Part shown: one piece after another, positions 43,621 to 52,121 of the stretch
Layout of the letters: each line of letters begins with the position of its first letter
Numbering within the stretch: the first letter of the stretch is position 1
Program-made: the position numbers and the translations under genes
Origin: Clostridium lundense DSM 17049
GTDB taxonomy: Bacteria; Bacillota; Clostridia; Clostridiales; Clostridiaceae
NCBI RefSeq assembly: GCF_000619945.1
Contig: NZ_JHVC01000008.1
Span: 1 to 64,000 of the forward strand
DNA: 64,000 bases
Reading direction: 5' to 3'
The notes under the pieces: model-generated
Told to the model about the DNA's origin: nothing
Seen by the model: only the letters and a program-made list of their open reading frames with translations
The model's database searches: none

Positions 43621-44166
43621 CTAATCATTTAAATTATCAACTTGTTCTCCTAGAGTATTTTTCATAATTTTCAACTCTTCATATGTAATGGATGCTGTTT
43701 TTGTTTCTTCTCTTTCACAATCTTCTTCATTTTTCATATCTATTTCCATCCACTCTTCAGTATTTATGTTTTCTTCTTTTATAAATCTAAAATCAAATTC
43801 ATCTAAATATACTAATTTATCATTAAAATTGCCAATATACACTAGCTTTTCTTCTTCTAAGTATATTTCTAAACTCCAAAGCCCTCCACTTTGCCCTAAA
43901 AAGGAAGGGGTTTCATATTTTACTATTAATTCTTCTGAATCCTTATTTAATTCTCCGCTTATTTCTATGCTATTTTTCATACCTTTCCAAGTTCTTATAT
44001 TAACTTTAGATAATTTGCTAAAATCATTTGCTATACCATCCTTTGTTCCGTCTGATTTTAATGGCAAATGTATTTTAAAGCTATCTCCTTTGTTTATAAA
44101 ATAAAAAAATAATTTTTCCCAACTTCCTTTTTTTATATTAGATAGGAAATATACTTTTCTATTCAT
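43621..44166 (-). CDS. Hypothetical cytoplasmic protein
   Basis: A 181-residue product, MNRKVYFLSNIKKGSWEKLF at the start, with a beta-rich first 140 residues (KVNIRTWKGMKNSIEISGEL, SLEIYLEEEKLVYIGNFN) and an acidic, helical C-terminus (YEELKIMKNTLGEQVDNLND). There is no signal peptide or membrane segment. I do not recognise the family. It is first in a unit with the frameshifted gene and the 43-residue protein. Confidence 0.7.
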   Translation of the reverse strand: MNRKVYFLSNIKKGSWEKLFFYFINKGDSFKIHLPLKSDGTKDGIANDFSKLSKVNIRTWKGMKNSIEISGELNKDSEELIVKYETPSFLGQSGGLWSLEIYLEEEKLVYIGNFNDKLVYLDEFDFRFIKEENINTEEWMEIDMKNEEDCEREETKTASITYEELKIMKNTLGEQVDNLND

Positions 44167-44307
44167 ATCTATTCCCCCAAATAATATGATTTCAATAGGT
44201 CATTACCTATATTATACAATATTTATATAATAAAAAAAGTAAGAAACAACTTTTATGGATTATAAATCATAAAACAACTTTTGAATATATAGCAATACAC
44301 TAAAACC

Positions 44308-44336
44308 CACGACATTTCAGTCGTGGGTTTTAGTAT
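44308..44336 (-). terminator. Strong terminator after uraA
   Basis: A GC-rich stem with arms AAAACCCACGAC and GTCGTGGGTTTT around a five-base loop; pairing continues outward through ACT/AGT to nearby CAATA/TATTG. A short T run follows on the minus strand. It ends the pyrR-uraA operon. Confidence 0.85.
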
Positions 44337-44391
44337 TGGAGACAATGGAAAATTCTGTCCATATTCTATATTCTAAAAACTAGTACAATTT

Positions 44392-45723
44392 TTAAATTGC
44401 CTTTTTAACATTCTCTTTATTATCATTACTATTTGGTGATTCATCTTCTTCTGTACTACTTTTTGCTGGAAGCACTAAGTTAAGTATTATTCCTACTAAT
44501 GTAGCTAATGCAACCCCTGCTATTTCTACGTCTGATCCATTAAATTTGAACTTAACTGCTGCTCCCCCTATTCCTAGTACTATTATTACTGAAGCTATTA
44601 CTAAATTTCTTTTCTTACTAAAATCAACTTTATCTTCTACAAATACTCTAAATCCTGAAGAAGCTATTATACCAAAGAGTAATATACTTACCCCGCCCAT
44701 AACTGGCATTGGCATAGTCTCTATTACAGTTGCCACTGGTCCAATGAATGATAGTATTATAGCAATTACTGCTGCTACACCTATTACCCATACACTATAT
44801 ACTTTAGTTATAGCCATAACACCTACGTTTTCTCCATAAGTAGTATTTGGAGGACCACCTATAAATCCTGCAAACATAGTTGCTACACCATCTCCAAGAA
44901 TGGATCTATGAAGACCTGGATCTTTAGTAAAATCTTTTCCTACTACATTATTAGTTACATAAACATGCCCTATGTGCTCAGCTAAAGTTACAAAAGCTAC
45001 TGGAGCCATAAGTATCATTGCATTTAGATTAAATTTTGGCAACATGAATGGTGGTAGTTGAAATAACTTAGCTTCCGCAATTCTATTTAAACTTTCTTGA
45101 GATATAACTCCTAAAGCTAATGCAGATATATATCCTGTAATCATTGCTATAAGTATTGGGATTACTCCTAAAAATCCCTTAAAATACATAGTTCCAAATA
45201 CTCCCACACCTAAAGTTATCATGGATACTGTTATCCACGCCCATCTTGGTACACTAGCCATATCAGGAACTGTAAAAGAAGAATTTAAGCCTGCCCAATT
45301 TATAGCCACTCCTGCTAATCCAAGTCCTATAACTATTACTACAGAGCCTACTACTACTGGTGGTAATAATTTATTTAACCATTCTGTACCTGTTAGACTA
45401 ATTATTAAAGCAACAATAGTATAAACTAATCCTGATGCTATTACACCTGATATCATAGCATTAGGGCCATAAGCTGCTGAAGCTACAGTCATAGGTCCAA
45501 TAAAAGCAAAAGATGAACCTATATACGCTGGAAGCTTAGCCTTAGTACATAAAATGTATAAAAGAGTTCCTACACCACTACAAAATAAAGCTATTGCTGG
45601 ACTCATACCTGTTAACATTGGTACTAGTATTGTAGCTCCAACCATAGCAAATAAATGTTGCAAGCTTAAAGGTATTGTCTTTAAGATAGGTAATTTTTCA
45701 TCTACCCCTACATAATTTTTCAT
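44392..45723 (-). CDS. uraA: Uracil permease
   Basis: A uracil:proton symporter of the NCS2 family. ATG 45723 follows GGGAGG by eight bases, giving 443 residues. About 14 membrane segments are apparent. Family markers are QHLFAMVGATILVPML near 21, the substrate-site Glu in VAFVTLAEHIGHV and GGPPNTTYGENVGV. It lies directly after pyrR, the same pairing as in Bacillus pyr genes, so it should be controlled by the pyrR leader. Confidence 0.95.
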   Translation of the reverse strand: MKNYVGVDEKLPILKTIPLSLQHLFAMVGATILVPMLTGMSPAIALFCSGVGTLLYILCTKAKLPAYIGSSFAFIGPMTVASAAYGPNAMISGVIASGLVYTIVALIISLTGTEWLNKLLPPVVVGSVVIVIGLGLAGVAINWAGLNSSFTVPDMASVPRWAWITVSMITLGVGVFGTMYFKGFLGVIPILIAMITGYISALALGVISQESLNRIAEAKLFQLPPFMLPKFNLNAMILMAPVAFVTLAEHIGHVYVTNNVVGKDFTKDPGLHRSILGDGVATMFAGFIGGPPNTTYGENVGVMAITKVYSVWVIGVAAVIAIILSFIGPVATVIETMPMPVMGGVSILLFGIIASSGFRVFVEDKVDFSKKRNLVIASVIIVLGIGGAAVKFKFNGSDVEIAGVALATLVGIILNLVLPAKSSTEEDESPNSNDNKENVKKAI

Positions 45724-45769
45724 TAATAATTCCTCCCTTTTTAGTCTCACAGGACTATTTTAAAAGTTT

Positions 45770-46306
45770 TTATAAATCAAATATTTTTACAGCATCTTCT
45801 CCATCGATTTCTGCTACTTCTACAGAAACCATTTCTACCTTTGAAGTAGGTATATTTTTACCTACATAATCTGGCCTTATAGGAAGTTCTCTATGTCCTC
45901 TATCTACCACTACAGCAAGTTGAATCATTTTAGGTCTTCCTTGATGAAATATAGCATCTATTGCTGCTCTGACAGTCCTTCCTGTATACACCACATCATC
46001 CACAATTATAACTGTTTTGTTTTCAATATCTACATTTATTTTTTCACTATTCATATGTGGTTGTTCATATTTTTTAGTTAAGTCATCTCTGTATAATGTT
46101 ATATCTACACTACCTACAGGAACTTTTACGCCTTCAAACATTTCTATATTTTTACTTATTCTTTCTGCAAGAGGTTCTCCTCTTCTCTTGACTCCTATAA
46201 GTACAACATTTTCTACACCTTTGTTTTTTTCTACTATTTCGTGAGATATTCTAACTAAAGATCTCTTAATACCTTTCTCATCTAGTACTAAAGCCTTTAA
46301 ATTCAT
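45770..46306 (-). CDS. pyrR: PyrR bifunctional regulator / uracil phosphoribosyltransferase
   Basis: PyrR binds pyr mRNA when UMP is abundant and causes early termination; it also has weak UPRTase activity. The 178-residue protein has the PRPP-binding signature VIIVDDVVYTGRTVRAA (about 93-109) and VLIGVKRRGEPLAERI near 36. A complete PyrR-type attenuator lies in its own leader (46337-46424), so it is autoregulated. Confidence 0.96.
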   Translation of the reverse strand: MNLKALVLDEKGIKRSLVRISHEIVEKNKGVENVVLIGVKRRGEPLAERISKNIEMFEGVKVPVGSVDITLYRDDLTKKYEQPHMNSEKINVDIENKTVIIVDDVVYTGRTVRAAIDAIFHQGRPKMIQLAVVVDRGHRELPIRPDYVGKNIPTSKVEMVSVEVAEIDGEDAVKIFDL

Positions 46307-46336
46307 TATTTCACCACCATTCTTAAATTATTAAAT

Positions 46337-46424
46337 AAAAAAGCACCTTCACACAGAGGTAAGGCGCAATGCACTCATTAAAATATTATTCAACGCCTTA
46401 TGATCTCTCTGGATCACTTAAAGG
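46337..46424 (-). promoter_or_regulatory. PyrR-responsive attenuator in the pyrR-uraA leader
   Basis: On the minus strand a PyrR binding hairpin (46396-46424) reads CCTTTAAGTGATCCAGAGAG and continues ATCATAAGG, matching the UCCNGNGAG loop consensus with a CCTT/AAGG base. It is followed by a terminator hairpin (arms 46343-46349 and 46361-46367, TTTTTT at 46337-46342). The AAGGCG after the binding hairpin can pair with CGCCTT of the terminator, giving the antiterminator. Confidence 0.9.
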
Positions 46425-46455
46425 ATTTATTTTAAATAATAATATCACATTATTA

Positions 46456-47376
46456 TTATATTTTCAACTGTATTTCTAAAATTTCTAATACTTTTTTAAA
46501 ATATTTTGGTAAATCTGTATCAAACTCCATATATTTTCCCGTGGATGGATGTATAAACCCTAACTTTTTAGCATGAAGCATTTGTCCTTCTAACTTAAAT
46601 TTTTGCTTTTTATATCCATATACCGGATCTCCTACTAAAGGATGCCCGATGTGTGCCATATGTACCCTTATTTGATGAGTTCTTCCTGTCTCCAATCTAC
46701 ATTCTACTAAAGTATTTGATTCATATCTTTTTAGTACTCTATAATGAGTAACAGCATTTCTACCATTAGGAACTATAGCTATTTTTATTCTGTCTACTGG
46801 ATGTCTTCCAAGAGGTGCATCTACGGTTCCTTCATCCTCCTTTAGAACTCCTTCCAATAAGGCAACGTAAACTCTAGTCATAGAATGATCTTTTAATTGT
46901 TCAGCAAGTTTATTATGAGCTAAATCGTTTTTCGCTACAACTAGAACCCCTGATGTATCCTTATCAATTCTGTGTACTATTCCAGGACGAGTTACACCAT
47001 TTATTCCCGATAAATCTTTACAATGATTTAATAGAGCATTTACTAATGTTCCATTAAAGTTTCCAGGAGCAGGGTGTACTACCATCCCCTGAGGCTTGTT
47101 TACTACTATTAAATCACTATCTTCATATAGTATTTCTAATGGTATATCCTCTCCCTGTATATCTAATGGTACTGCTTTTGGAATATTAATTATTACTTTA
47201 TCTCTATCTTTTAGCTTATAGTTGCTCTTTTTTAACTTTTCATTTACCTTAACTTCTTCTTTTTCTATTAAGCCTTGTATATAAGATCTTGATTTTTCTT
47301 GAAGCTGTTCTACTAGAAATACATCAAGTCTTACTCCCTCATAATCCTTTGTTATAATATATTCTCTATTTTCCAT
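46456..47376 (-). CDS. RluD-family 23S rRNA pseudouridine synthase
   Basis: The enzyme converts uridine to pseudouridine in rRNA. The start at 47376 follows GGA by eight bases, giving 306 residues. N-terminal S4 domain (VRLDVFLVEQLQEKSRSYIQ), catalytic domain with the Asp in GIVHRIDKDTSGVLVVAK near 135, and GRTHQIRVHMAHIGHPLVGD near 225. Overlaps lspA by 11 bp. The exact target uridine cannot be read from sequence. Confidence 0.94.
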   Translation of the reverse strand: MENREYIITKDYEGVRLDVFLVEQLQEKSRSYIQGLIEKEEVKVNEKLKKSNYKLKDRDKVIINIPKAVPLDIQGEDIPLEILYEDSDLIVVNKPQGMVVHPAPGNFNGTLVNALLNHCKDLSGINGVTRPGIVHRIDKDTSGVLVVAKNDLAHNKLAEQLKDHSMTRVYVALLEGVLKEDEGTVDAPLGRHPVDRIKIAIVPNGRNAVTHYRVLKRYESNTLVECRLETGRTHQIRVHMAHIGHPLVGDPVYGYKKQKFKLEGQMLHAKKLGFIHPSTGKYMEFDTDLPKYFKKVLEILEIQLKI

Positions 47377-47821
47377 ACCCATCTTCCTTTATTATAAAAA
47401 ACGCTAATAAAATTGTTCCTACACTAACTAAAATATCTGCTACATTAAATGTAGGAAAATAGTATACATCTTTATAGTGAAGTAAAATAAAATCTACTAC
47501 ATATTTGTATTGTATTCTATCAATTAAATTACCAATAGCTCCGCTTATTATAAACGCTAAACTTATTCTTAAAATTTTTGATGAAGGCTTAAATTTAAAT
47601 AAATATACTATAATTGCAAATACAACAATTAAGGTAATAACTGTTAAAAACATAAGTTTATCTCTAAATATACCAAAAGCTGCTCCAGTATTCTCTAAGT
47701 ATGAAAACTGAAAAAAGTTTTTAATTATTACTATATCTTTACCAGATAATAAAGTTTTTATAGCCCAAAGCTTTGTTATTCTGTCTAAAATTATACCAAG
47801 TAGAATAATAACTATCTCCAT
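47366..47821 (-). CDS. lspA: Lipoprotein signal peptidase (SPase II)
   Basis: An aspartic membrane peptidase that removes signal peptides from prolipoproteins. The 151-residue protein has four membrane segments and the two catalytic Asp in GAIGNLIDRI (near 106) and FNVADILVSVG (near 124), plus the N-terminal DRITKLWA. It would process the lipoproteins at 8328 and 37537. The leader upstream has an unusual fold (see finding). Confidence 0.95.
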   Translation of the reverse strand: MEIVIILLGIILDRITKLWAIKTLLSGKDIVIIKNFFQFSYLENTGAAFGIFRDKLMFLTVITLIVVFAIIVYLFKFKPSSKILRISLAFIISGAIGNLIDRIQYKYVVDFILLHYKDVYYFPTFNVADILVSVGTILLAFFIIKEDGYGK

Positions 47822-47858
47822 AAGAACCCCCCACTTTTTTAATTAAAACCGAATAATG

Positions 47859-47926
47859 AAGGAAACTTTTCTTTTTAGAAAAGCATATAATTCAGTTTCA
47901 GCTTATCTTTTAGATAAAGTTTCCTT
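47859..47926 (-). ncRNA. Structured leader RNA upstream of lspA
   Basis: The ends AAGGAAACTTT and AAAGTTTCCTT (11 bp) pair. Inside are two self-complementary runs, TTATCTAAAAGATAA and CTTTTCTAAAAAGAAAAG, each of which shares bases with the outer stem, so the folds compete. This could be a terminator for yteA or a regulatory leader of lspA. Confidence 0.45.
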
Positions 47927-47992
47927 ATTTTTTATTTATAATTTTCCTCTGTCTTCTTCATTTTAAACTCTTACCCATAAGAGTTTTTACTT

Positions 47993-48631
47993 CTATAACA
48001 TAGTATTTTTGTACTGTTGATTGCTTATCTTTTCTATTGGTTCAACATAACCCATATCATCTTCTTCACCATAATCATCATAGTAGATTTTTTCACGTTG
48101 ATTAAACATTCCTACTCTTTGATAGCTGTCTTCTCCATCAAATCCTACCTCATCATCATAACTAAAATCATTATCCATAAACATTGAATTATGTCCTAGT
48201 ATATCTTCCTCTATAGGTCTATTTTTAGGAGCAAAAGTTCTTGTATGCAAATCAATATTCACAGGCCCATTTATTTCTTCTTGACAATGAACACAATACT
48301 CTGCATAAGGAATAAACTCTAATCTACCTTTATTTATTTCTTTGCCACATTTTTTACATACACCATAAGTTCCCTCATCTATCATTTTTAGAGCAGAATC
48401 TATTTTATTTAATATATTTATTTCATTTTCTTTTAAAGCCATACCACTTTCCTTAGCATAAAGTTCTGAGGCTAAATCTGCTGGATGATTATCATATAAT
48501 GATAATTCTTGAGTATCTGTCACATTTGAATCTATAGTCTCATTTTTTTTCATAAGATGAAGAATATCTTCTACATTTTTTCTTTCTTCTAATAATCTCA
48601 CCTTAAATTTATCCATAGTTTGCCTATCCAT
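47993..48631 (-). CDS. YteA-like DksA/TraR zinc-finger protein
   Basis: A 212-residue protein with an N-terminal coiled coil (residues 1-90) holding the family segment LYDNHPADLASELY and a C4 zinc finger CKKCG ... CVHCQ near 93-117, followed by an acidic C-terminal tail with PIEEDILG. Related Bacillus YteA is made during sporulation and belongs to the DksA/TraR fold, but no acidic DxxDxA-type tip is visible here, so polymerase regulation is uncertain. Its start codon lies next to a hairpin at 48632-48680. Confidence 0.85.
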   Translation of the reverse strand: MDRQTMDKFKVRLLEERKNVEDILHLMKKNETIDSNVTDTQELSLYDNHPADLASELYAKESGMALKENEINILNKIDSALKMIDEGTYGVCKKCGKEINKGRLEFIPYAEYCVHCQEEINGPVNIDLHTRTFAPKNRPIEEDILGHNSMFMDNDFSYDDEVGFDGEDSYQRVGMFNQREKIYYDDYGEEDDMGYVEPIEKISNQQYKNTML

Positions 48632-48680
48632 AATTATAGTTATCTCCCTTCTTTAAAGTGATGTTTTAATAACTATAATT
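48632..48680 (-). promoter_or_regulatory. Hairpin embracing the ribosome binding site of the yteA-like gene
   Basis: Arms AATTATAGTTAT (48669-48680 on the minus strand) and ATAACTATAATT (48632-48643) pair perfectly. The loop contains AGAAGGGAG, and the second arm touches the ATG. The fold could limit translation initiation; function is inference. Confidence 0.45.
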
Positions 48681-48736
48681 ATTTTATCGCTAATGGACTA
48701 AATTATTCTATTAAAGTAAATAAAGAAATTTTAAAA

Positions 48737-49534
48737 TTAAAATAACTTATTTGTATTTATTCTCTCTATTATTTTTTTCATAGCATCAGTAGATATAGTT
48801 TCCCTAGCGTCAGATACTGAGTTATCAGGACTTATATGACTTTCTACCATAAGGCCATCTGCACCTACTGCTATAGCTGCAACACTCATGGCAGGGACAA
48901 TTTCCCTAAGACCCGTTCCATGACTAGGATCAACTATTATAGGAAGCCTATATTTCTGTTTAACTACTGCAACACTATTTAAATCTAAAGTATTTCTTGT
49001 GTAACTTTCAAAAGTTCTAATGCCTCTTTCACAAAGAACTACATTTATATTTCCTTCAGACATAATATATTCTGCTGCGTATAACCACTCAGCCAATGTA
49101 GCACTCATTCCTCTTTTAAGTAGTATAGGCTTATTTGTTTTTCCAACTTCTTTTAGAAGACTATAATTATACATATTTCTTGATCCTATTTGTATCATAT
49201 CTACATATTCTATAGCTTTTTCCACATCCCTTGTATCCATTATTTCTGTTACAAAAGGCATATTAACTTCATTACTAACTTCTTTTATAATCTTTAGTCC
49301 TTCATATTGAAGTCCTTGAAAATCATAGGGAGATGTTCTAGGCTTAAAAGCTCCTCCTCTTAGCATATGTACTCCTGCTAATTTTAACTCTTTTGCAATA
49401 TTAATCATGGTATCTAAATCTTCTACAGAGCAAGGTCCAGATATAAATACCTTTTCTTCTCCACCAATAGTTACATCTTTTACTTTTACTTTAATTTTAT
49501 TTCCACTTTTTAAATCTACTAACAAATCTTTCAT
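48737..49534 (-). CDS. aroF: 3-Deoxy-7-phosphoheptulonate synthase (type I beta)
   Basis: First enzyme of the shikimate pathway, joining phosphoenolpyruvate and erythrose-4-phosphate. The 265-residue protein consists of the catalytic barrel only: FISGPCSVEDLDTM near 28, HMLRGGAFKPRTSPYDFQG near 55, MQIGSRNMYN near 116, LKRGMSATLAEW near 136 and DPSHGTG near 200. It lacks both the ferredoxin-like and chorismate mutase domains, so feedback control through them is not expected. It is close to aroB. Confidence 0.94.
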   Translation of the reverse strand: MKDLLVDLKSGNKIKVKVKDVTIGGEEKVFISGPCSVEDLDTMINIAKELKLAGVHMLRGGAFKPRTSPYDFQGLQYEGLKIIKEVSNEVNMPFVTEIMDTRDVEKAIEYVDMIQIGSRNMYNYSLLKEVGKTNKPILLKRGMSATLAEWLYAAEYIMSEGNINVVLCERGIRTFESYTRNTLDLNSVAVVKQKYRLPIIVDPSHGTGLREIVPAMSVAAIAVGADGLMVESHISPDNSVSDARETISTDAMKKIIERINTNKLF

Positions 49535-49544
49535 TAAATATCAC

Positions 49545-50237
49545 CTACATAGTTTCCAACATGTTCTTAAGAATACCTACTGAATTTCTTACTGCAACAG
49601 GTTTAAACTCTTCATACTCCACATGTGCACCATTATTAGCATTATCTGAGGCAGATCTTATTACAACAAAAGGAACTGAATTTAAATAGCACACTTGTGC
49701 TATACTGCCGCCTTCCATTTCACATGCTAATGCTTCAAATTCTTCGCTTAACCATTTTATTTTTTCTGGGTCTGCTATAAACTGATCTCCAGTAACTATT
49801 CTTCCTATAAAGCATTTACAGTGAGTAATTTTCTCACATGCTCTTTTTGCTTTTAACACTAATGTTTCATCACATTTAAAATCAAAAGTATCCATTCTTG
49901 GAACTTGCCCTCTTTTATCTCCAAACACAGTAGAATCTATATCATGCTGAACAAGATTTTCCGCAATTACTACGTCTCCTGGATAAACTTCTTTTCCAAC
50001 TCCTCCAGCTACTCCAACGTTTATAACTGCATCCACATTAAAGTCATCAACTAGTATTTGGGCACATATTGCTGCATTTACTTTAGCGATTCCACTTTGT
50101 ACTACAACAACCTTTTTTCCCCACAACTCACCAAGGTTAAACTCCATTTTAGCCTTTACTAGTTTTCTTTCTAACTTTAATTCCTTTAATAGTGGTTCTA
50201 CTTCTTCCATCATTGCTCCGATAATTCCAATAACCAT
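49545..50237 (-). CDS. mtnN: 5'-Methylthioadenosine/S-adenosylhomocysteine nucleosidase
   Basis: Hydrolyses MTA and SAH to adenine and thioribose compounds; the SAH branch feeds autoinducer-2 precursor formation. The 230-residue protein has GIIGAMMEEVEPLL at the start with the catalytic Glu, VQSGIAKVNAAICAQ near 46, NVGVAGG near 73, the substrate-binding CEMEGGSIAQVC near 171 and the catalytic Asp in IRSASDNA near 197. It lies between aroB and aroF and overlaps neither. Confidence 0.95.
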   Translation of the reverse strand: MVIGIIGAMMEEVEPLLKELKLERKLVKAKMEFNLGELWGKKVVVVQSGIAKVNAAICAQILVDDFNVDAVINVGVAGGVGKEVYPGDVVIAENLVQHDIDSTVFGDKRGQVPRMDTFDFKCDETLVLKAKRACEKITHCKCFIGRIVTGDQFIADPEKIKWLSEEFEALACEMEGGSIAQVCYLNSVPFVVIRSASDNANNGAHVEYEEFKPVAVRNSVGILKNMLETM

Positions 50238-50239
50238 TT

Positions 50240-51322
50240 TTATTCCCCCTTGCTTATACTTTGCCTTATAGCTTCAAAAATTTGTTCTTTGCTTACTTCT
50301 ATCTTTATTTTTCCTTCTCCTATATCTTGAAGTAAAACAAATCTTATTTTATCATTATTTTTTTTATCATGATTAATAGCATACATAAATAAATTATAAT
50401 TGTCAACTTTGTACTTTACAGGTAATCCTAGCTTTTTATATAATTCTATTGTTTTTTCATATACCTGTTTATCTAGGTTTAAAATACTTTCAGAAAGTTT
50501 TAAAGAAACTAAAATTCCTAATGCTACACACTGTCCATGTGTTAATTCCTTACCGGATATCATTTCTATTCCATGACCTACAGTGTGTCCAAAATTTAAT
50601 AAATTTCTTAATCCAGTGTCTTCAAAATCTTGTTCAACTATATCCTTCTTTATTTTCAAACAATTTCTAGCAATGTGAAGTATCTTATCATTTTCTCTTT
50701 CTAATATGCCTTTATAATTTTCACTTAAATAGTTAAATAGTGCTTTATCTTTTATCAAAGCATATTTTACTATTTCCCCCAATCCATCTACAAAATATTT
50801 TTCATCTAATGTTTTTATAAAATTAGTAGATACATACACAAAGTATGGATTATAAAAGCTTCCTATAATATTTTTTATAGAATTTTCGTTATATCCAACC
50901 TTTCCTCCTATAGAACTATCTACTTGAGAAAGTAATGTAGTTGGTATATTTATATATTTTATTCCTCTCATATAAGTAGCAGCAGCAAATCCAGCTATAT
51001 CTCCTACCACACCTCCACCCAATGCTATAATTATACTATCTCTATTAGCATTATTTTCTATAAGAAAAGTATAAATTTCTTGCACTGTATTTATATTTTT
51101 ATTACTCTCACCATTTTTAAAATAACATACCTTCATATTAAAGTCTTCTTTAAATTTCTTTATTCCATTTTTATATAATGAATATACCTTATCATCAGTA
51201 ACTAAAAAAATATTGTCAGTATGTTTTACTTTATTCTCACTTAATGCTTGATAAAGCCTATCTGTAGTACTATCTATATATACTCTATAGCCATTTACAC
51301 CACCCACTTCTAATTCCTTCAT
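50240..51322 (-). CDS. aroB: 3-Dehydroquinate synthase
   Basis: Converts DAHP to dehydroquinate with NAD and zinc. ATG 51322 follows GGAGGTG by five bases, giving 360 residues. Landmarks: GESNKNINTVQEIY near 70, GGGVVGDIAGFAAATYMRGI near 95, IPTTLLSQVDSSIGGKVGYN near 121, and the metal-binding LNFGHTVGHGIE near 240. It continues with mtnN and aroF in one operon. Confidence 0.96.
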   Translation of the reverse strand: MKELEVGGVNGYRVYIDSTTDRLYQALSENKVKHTDNIFLVTDDKVYSLYKNGIKKFKEDFNMKVCYFKNGESNKNINTVQEIYTFLIENNANRDSIIIALGGGVVGDIAGFAAATYMRGIKYINIPTTLLSQVDSSIGGKVGYNENSIKNIIGSFYNPYFVYVSTNFIKTLDEKYFVDGLGEIVKYALIKDKALFNYLSENYKGILERENDKILHIARNCLKIKKDIVEQDFEDTGLRNLLNFGHTVGHGIEMISGKELTHGQCVALGILVSLKLSESILNLDKQVYEKTIELYKKLGLPVKYKVDNYNLFMYAINHDKKNNDKIRFVLLQDIGEGKIKIEVSKEQIFEAIRQSISKGE

Positions 51323-51440
51323 AAAACACCTCCATCTTTTAGTCAAAGAATAGATTGTAAAATATAAATAATTGATTTATTATTTATTCTCTATTCTTTA
51401 TTATTCACTATTATCTATTTATTACACTATTTGTACATAA

Positions 51441-51469
51441 AAAATCTCACTCATATTGAGCGAGATTTT
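51441..51469 (-). terminator. Terminator overlapping the divIVA stop
   Basis: Arms AAAATCTCACTCA and TGAGCGAGATTTT, 13 bp with one G-T or mismatch position, close a three-base loop and end in a T run on the minus strand, immediately after divIVA. Confidence 0.85.
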
Positions 51470-52106
51470 AATCTTTAACAAAAAAGTTTTTTATTTCCTC
51501 TAAACTGTCCTTTTGAAAATCATCCTTTGAATCTTCTTTAACTTCTAACATAAATTTATTATTGTCCTTCTTTTGGTCATCATTGCTATTAATCTCTATA
51601 TCTTTTTCTCTTAACTCTGAATCCATCATTTTACTTCCAATATTATAATTCTTTACAAAATCCTTTTCCATATTTTCAAACATTTCTAATTGGGACTGCA
51701 TAAAATTCTTATATTTAGTTCTAAACATAAAAAATTCATTTTTAGTTTTTTCAAACTGATCATTAATTTTTATAACATCATTATGAGCCTTATCTAAAAT
51801 TCTCTTTGATGTTTCATTTGCATTCTTTATAATAAACTCAGCTTCTCTTTGAGCAGCTTTTTTAGATTGGTCCGCAGCATTTTGAGCTAATAAAAGAGTA
51901 TTTTGTATAGTCTCCTCCATTTTATTGTAATGCTGCAAATTTTCTTCAATAGAATTTAGTTTTTCTTTTAATGATGAATTTTCTTTATATATAGCTTCAT
52001 ATTGTTCTGCAATCTTATCTAGGAATTCATCTACTTCATCCATATCGTACCCTCTAAAACCTCTTTTGAATTCCTTGCTTGTAATATCCATTGAAGTTAT
52101 TTTCAT
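51468..52106 (-). CDS. divIVA: Cell division protein DivIVA
   Basis: DivIVA binds negatively curved membrane at septa and poles and recruits division and polar factors. ATG 52106 follows GGGGTG by six bases, giving 212 residues. The N-terminal lipid-binding domain (SMDITSKEFKRGFRGYDMDE, with the exposed Phe-Arg pair near 16) leads into a coiled coil (24-160) and a charged C-terminal tail. It is the last gene of the division cluster. Confidence 0.93.
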   Translation of the reverse strand: MKITSMDITSKEFKRGFRGYDMDEVDEFLDKIAEQYEAIYKENSSLKEKLNSIEENLQHYNKMEETIQNTLLLAQNAADQSKKAAQREAEFIIKNANETSKRILDKAHNDVIKINDQFEKTKNEFFMFRTKYKNFMQSQLEMFENMEKDFVKNYNIGSKMMDSELREKDIEINSNDDQKKDNNKFMLEVKEDSKDDFQKDSLEEIKNFFVKD

Positions 52107-52121
52107 TGTCAACACCCCGAA

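Noticed and set aside
44308..44340. The CCCACGAC/GTCGTGGG hairpin as a leftover end of an IS200/IS605 element
   Set aside because: Similar hairpins occur at such ends, but no transposase or second end is near, and the position just after uraA with a T run is explained by a terminator.
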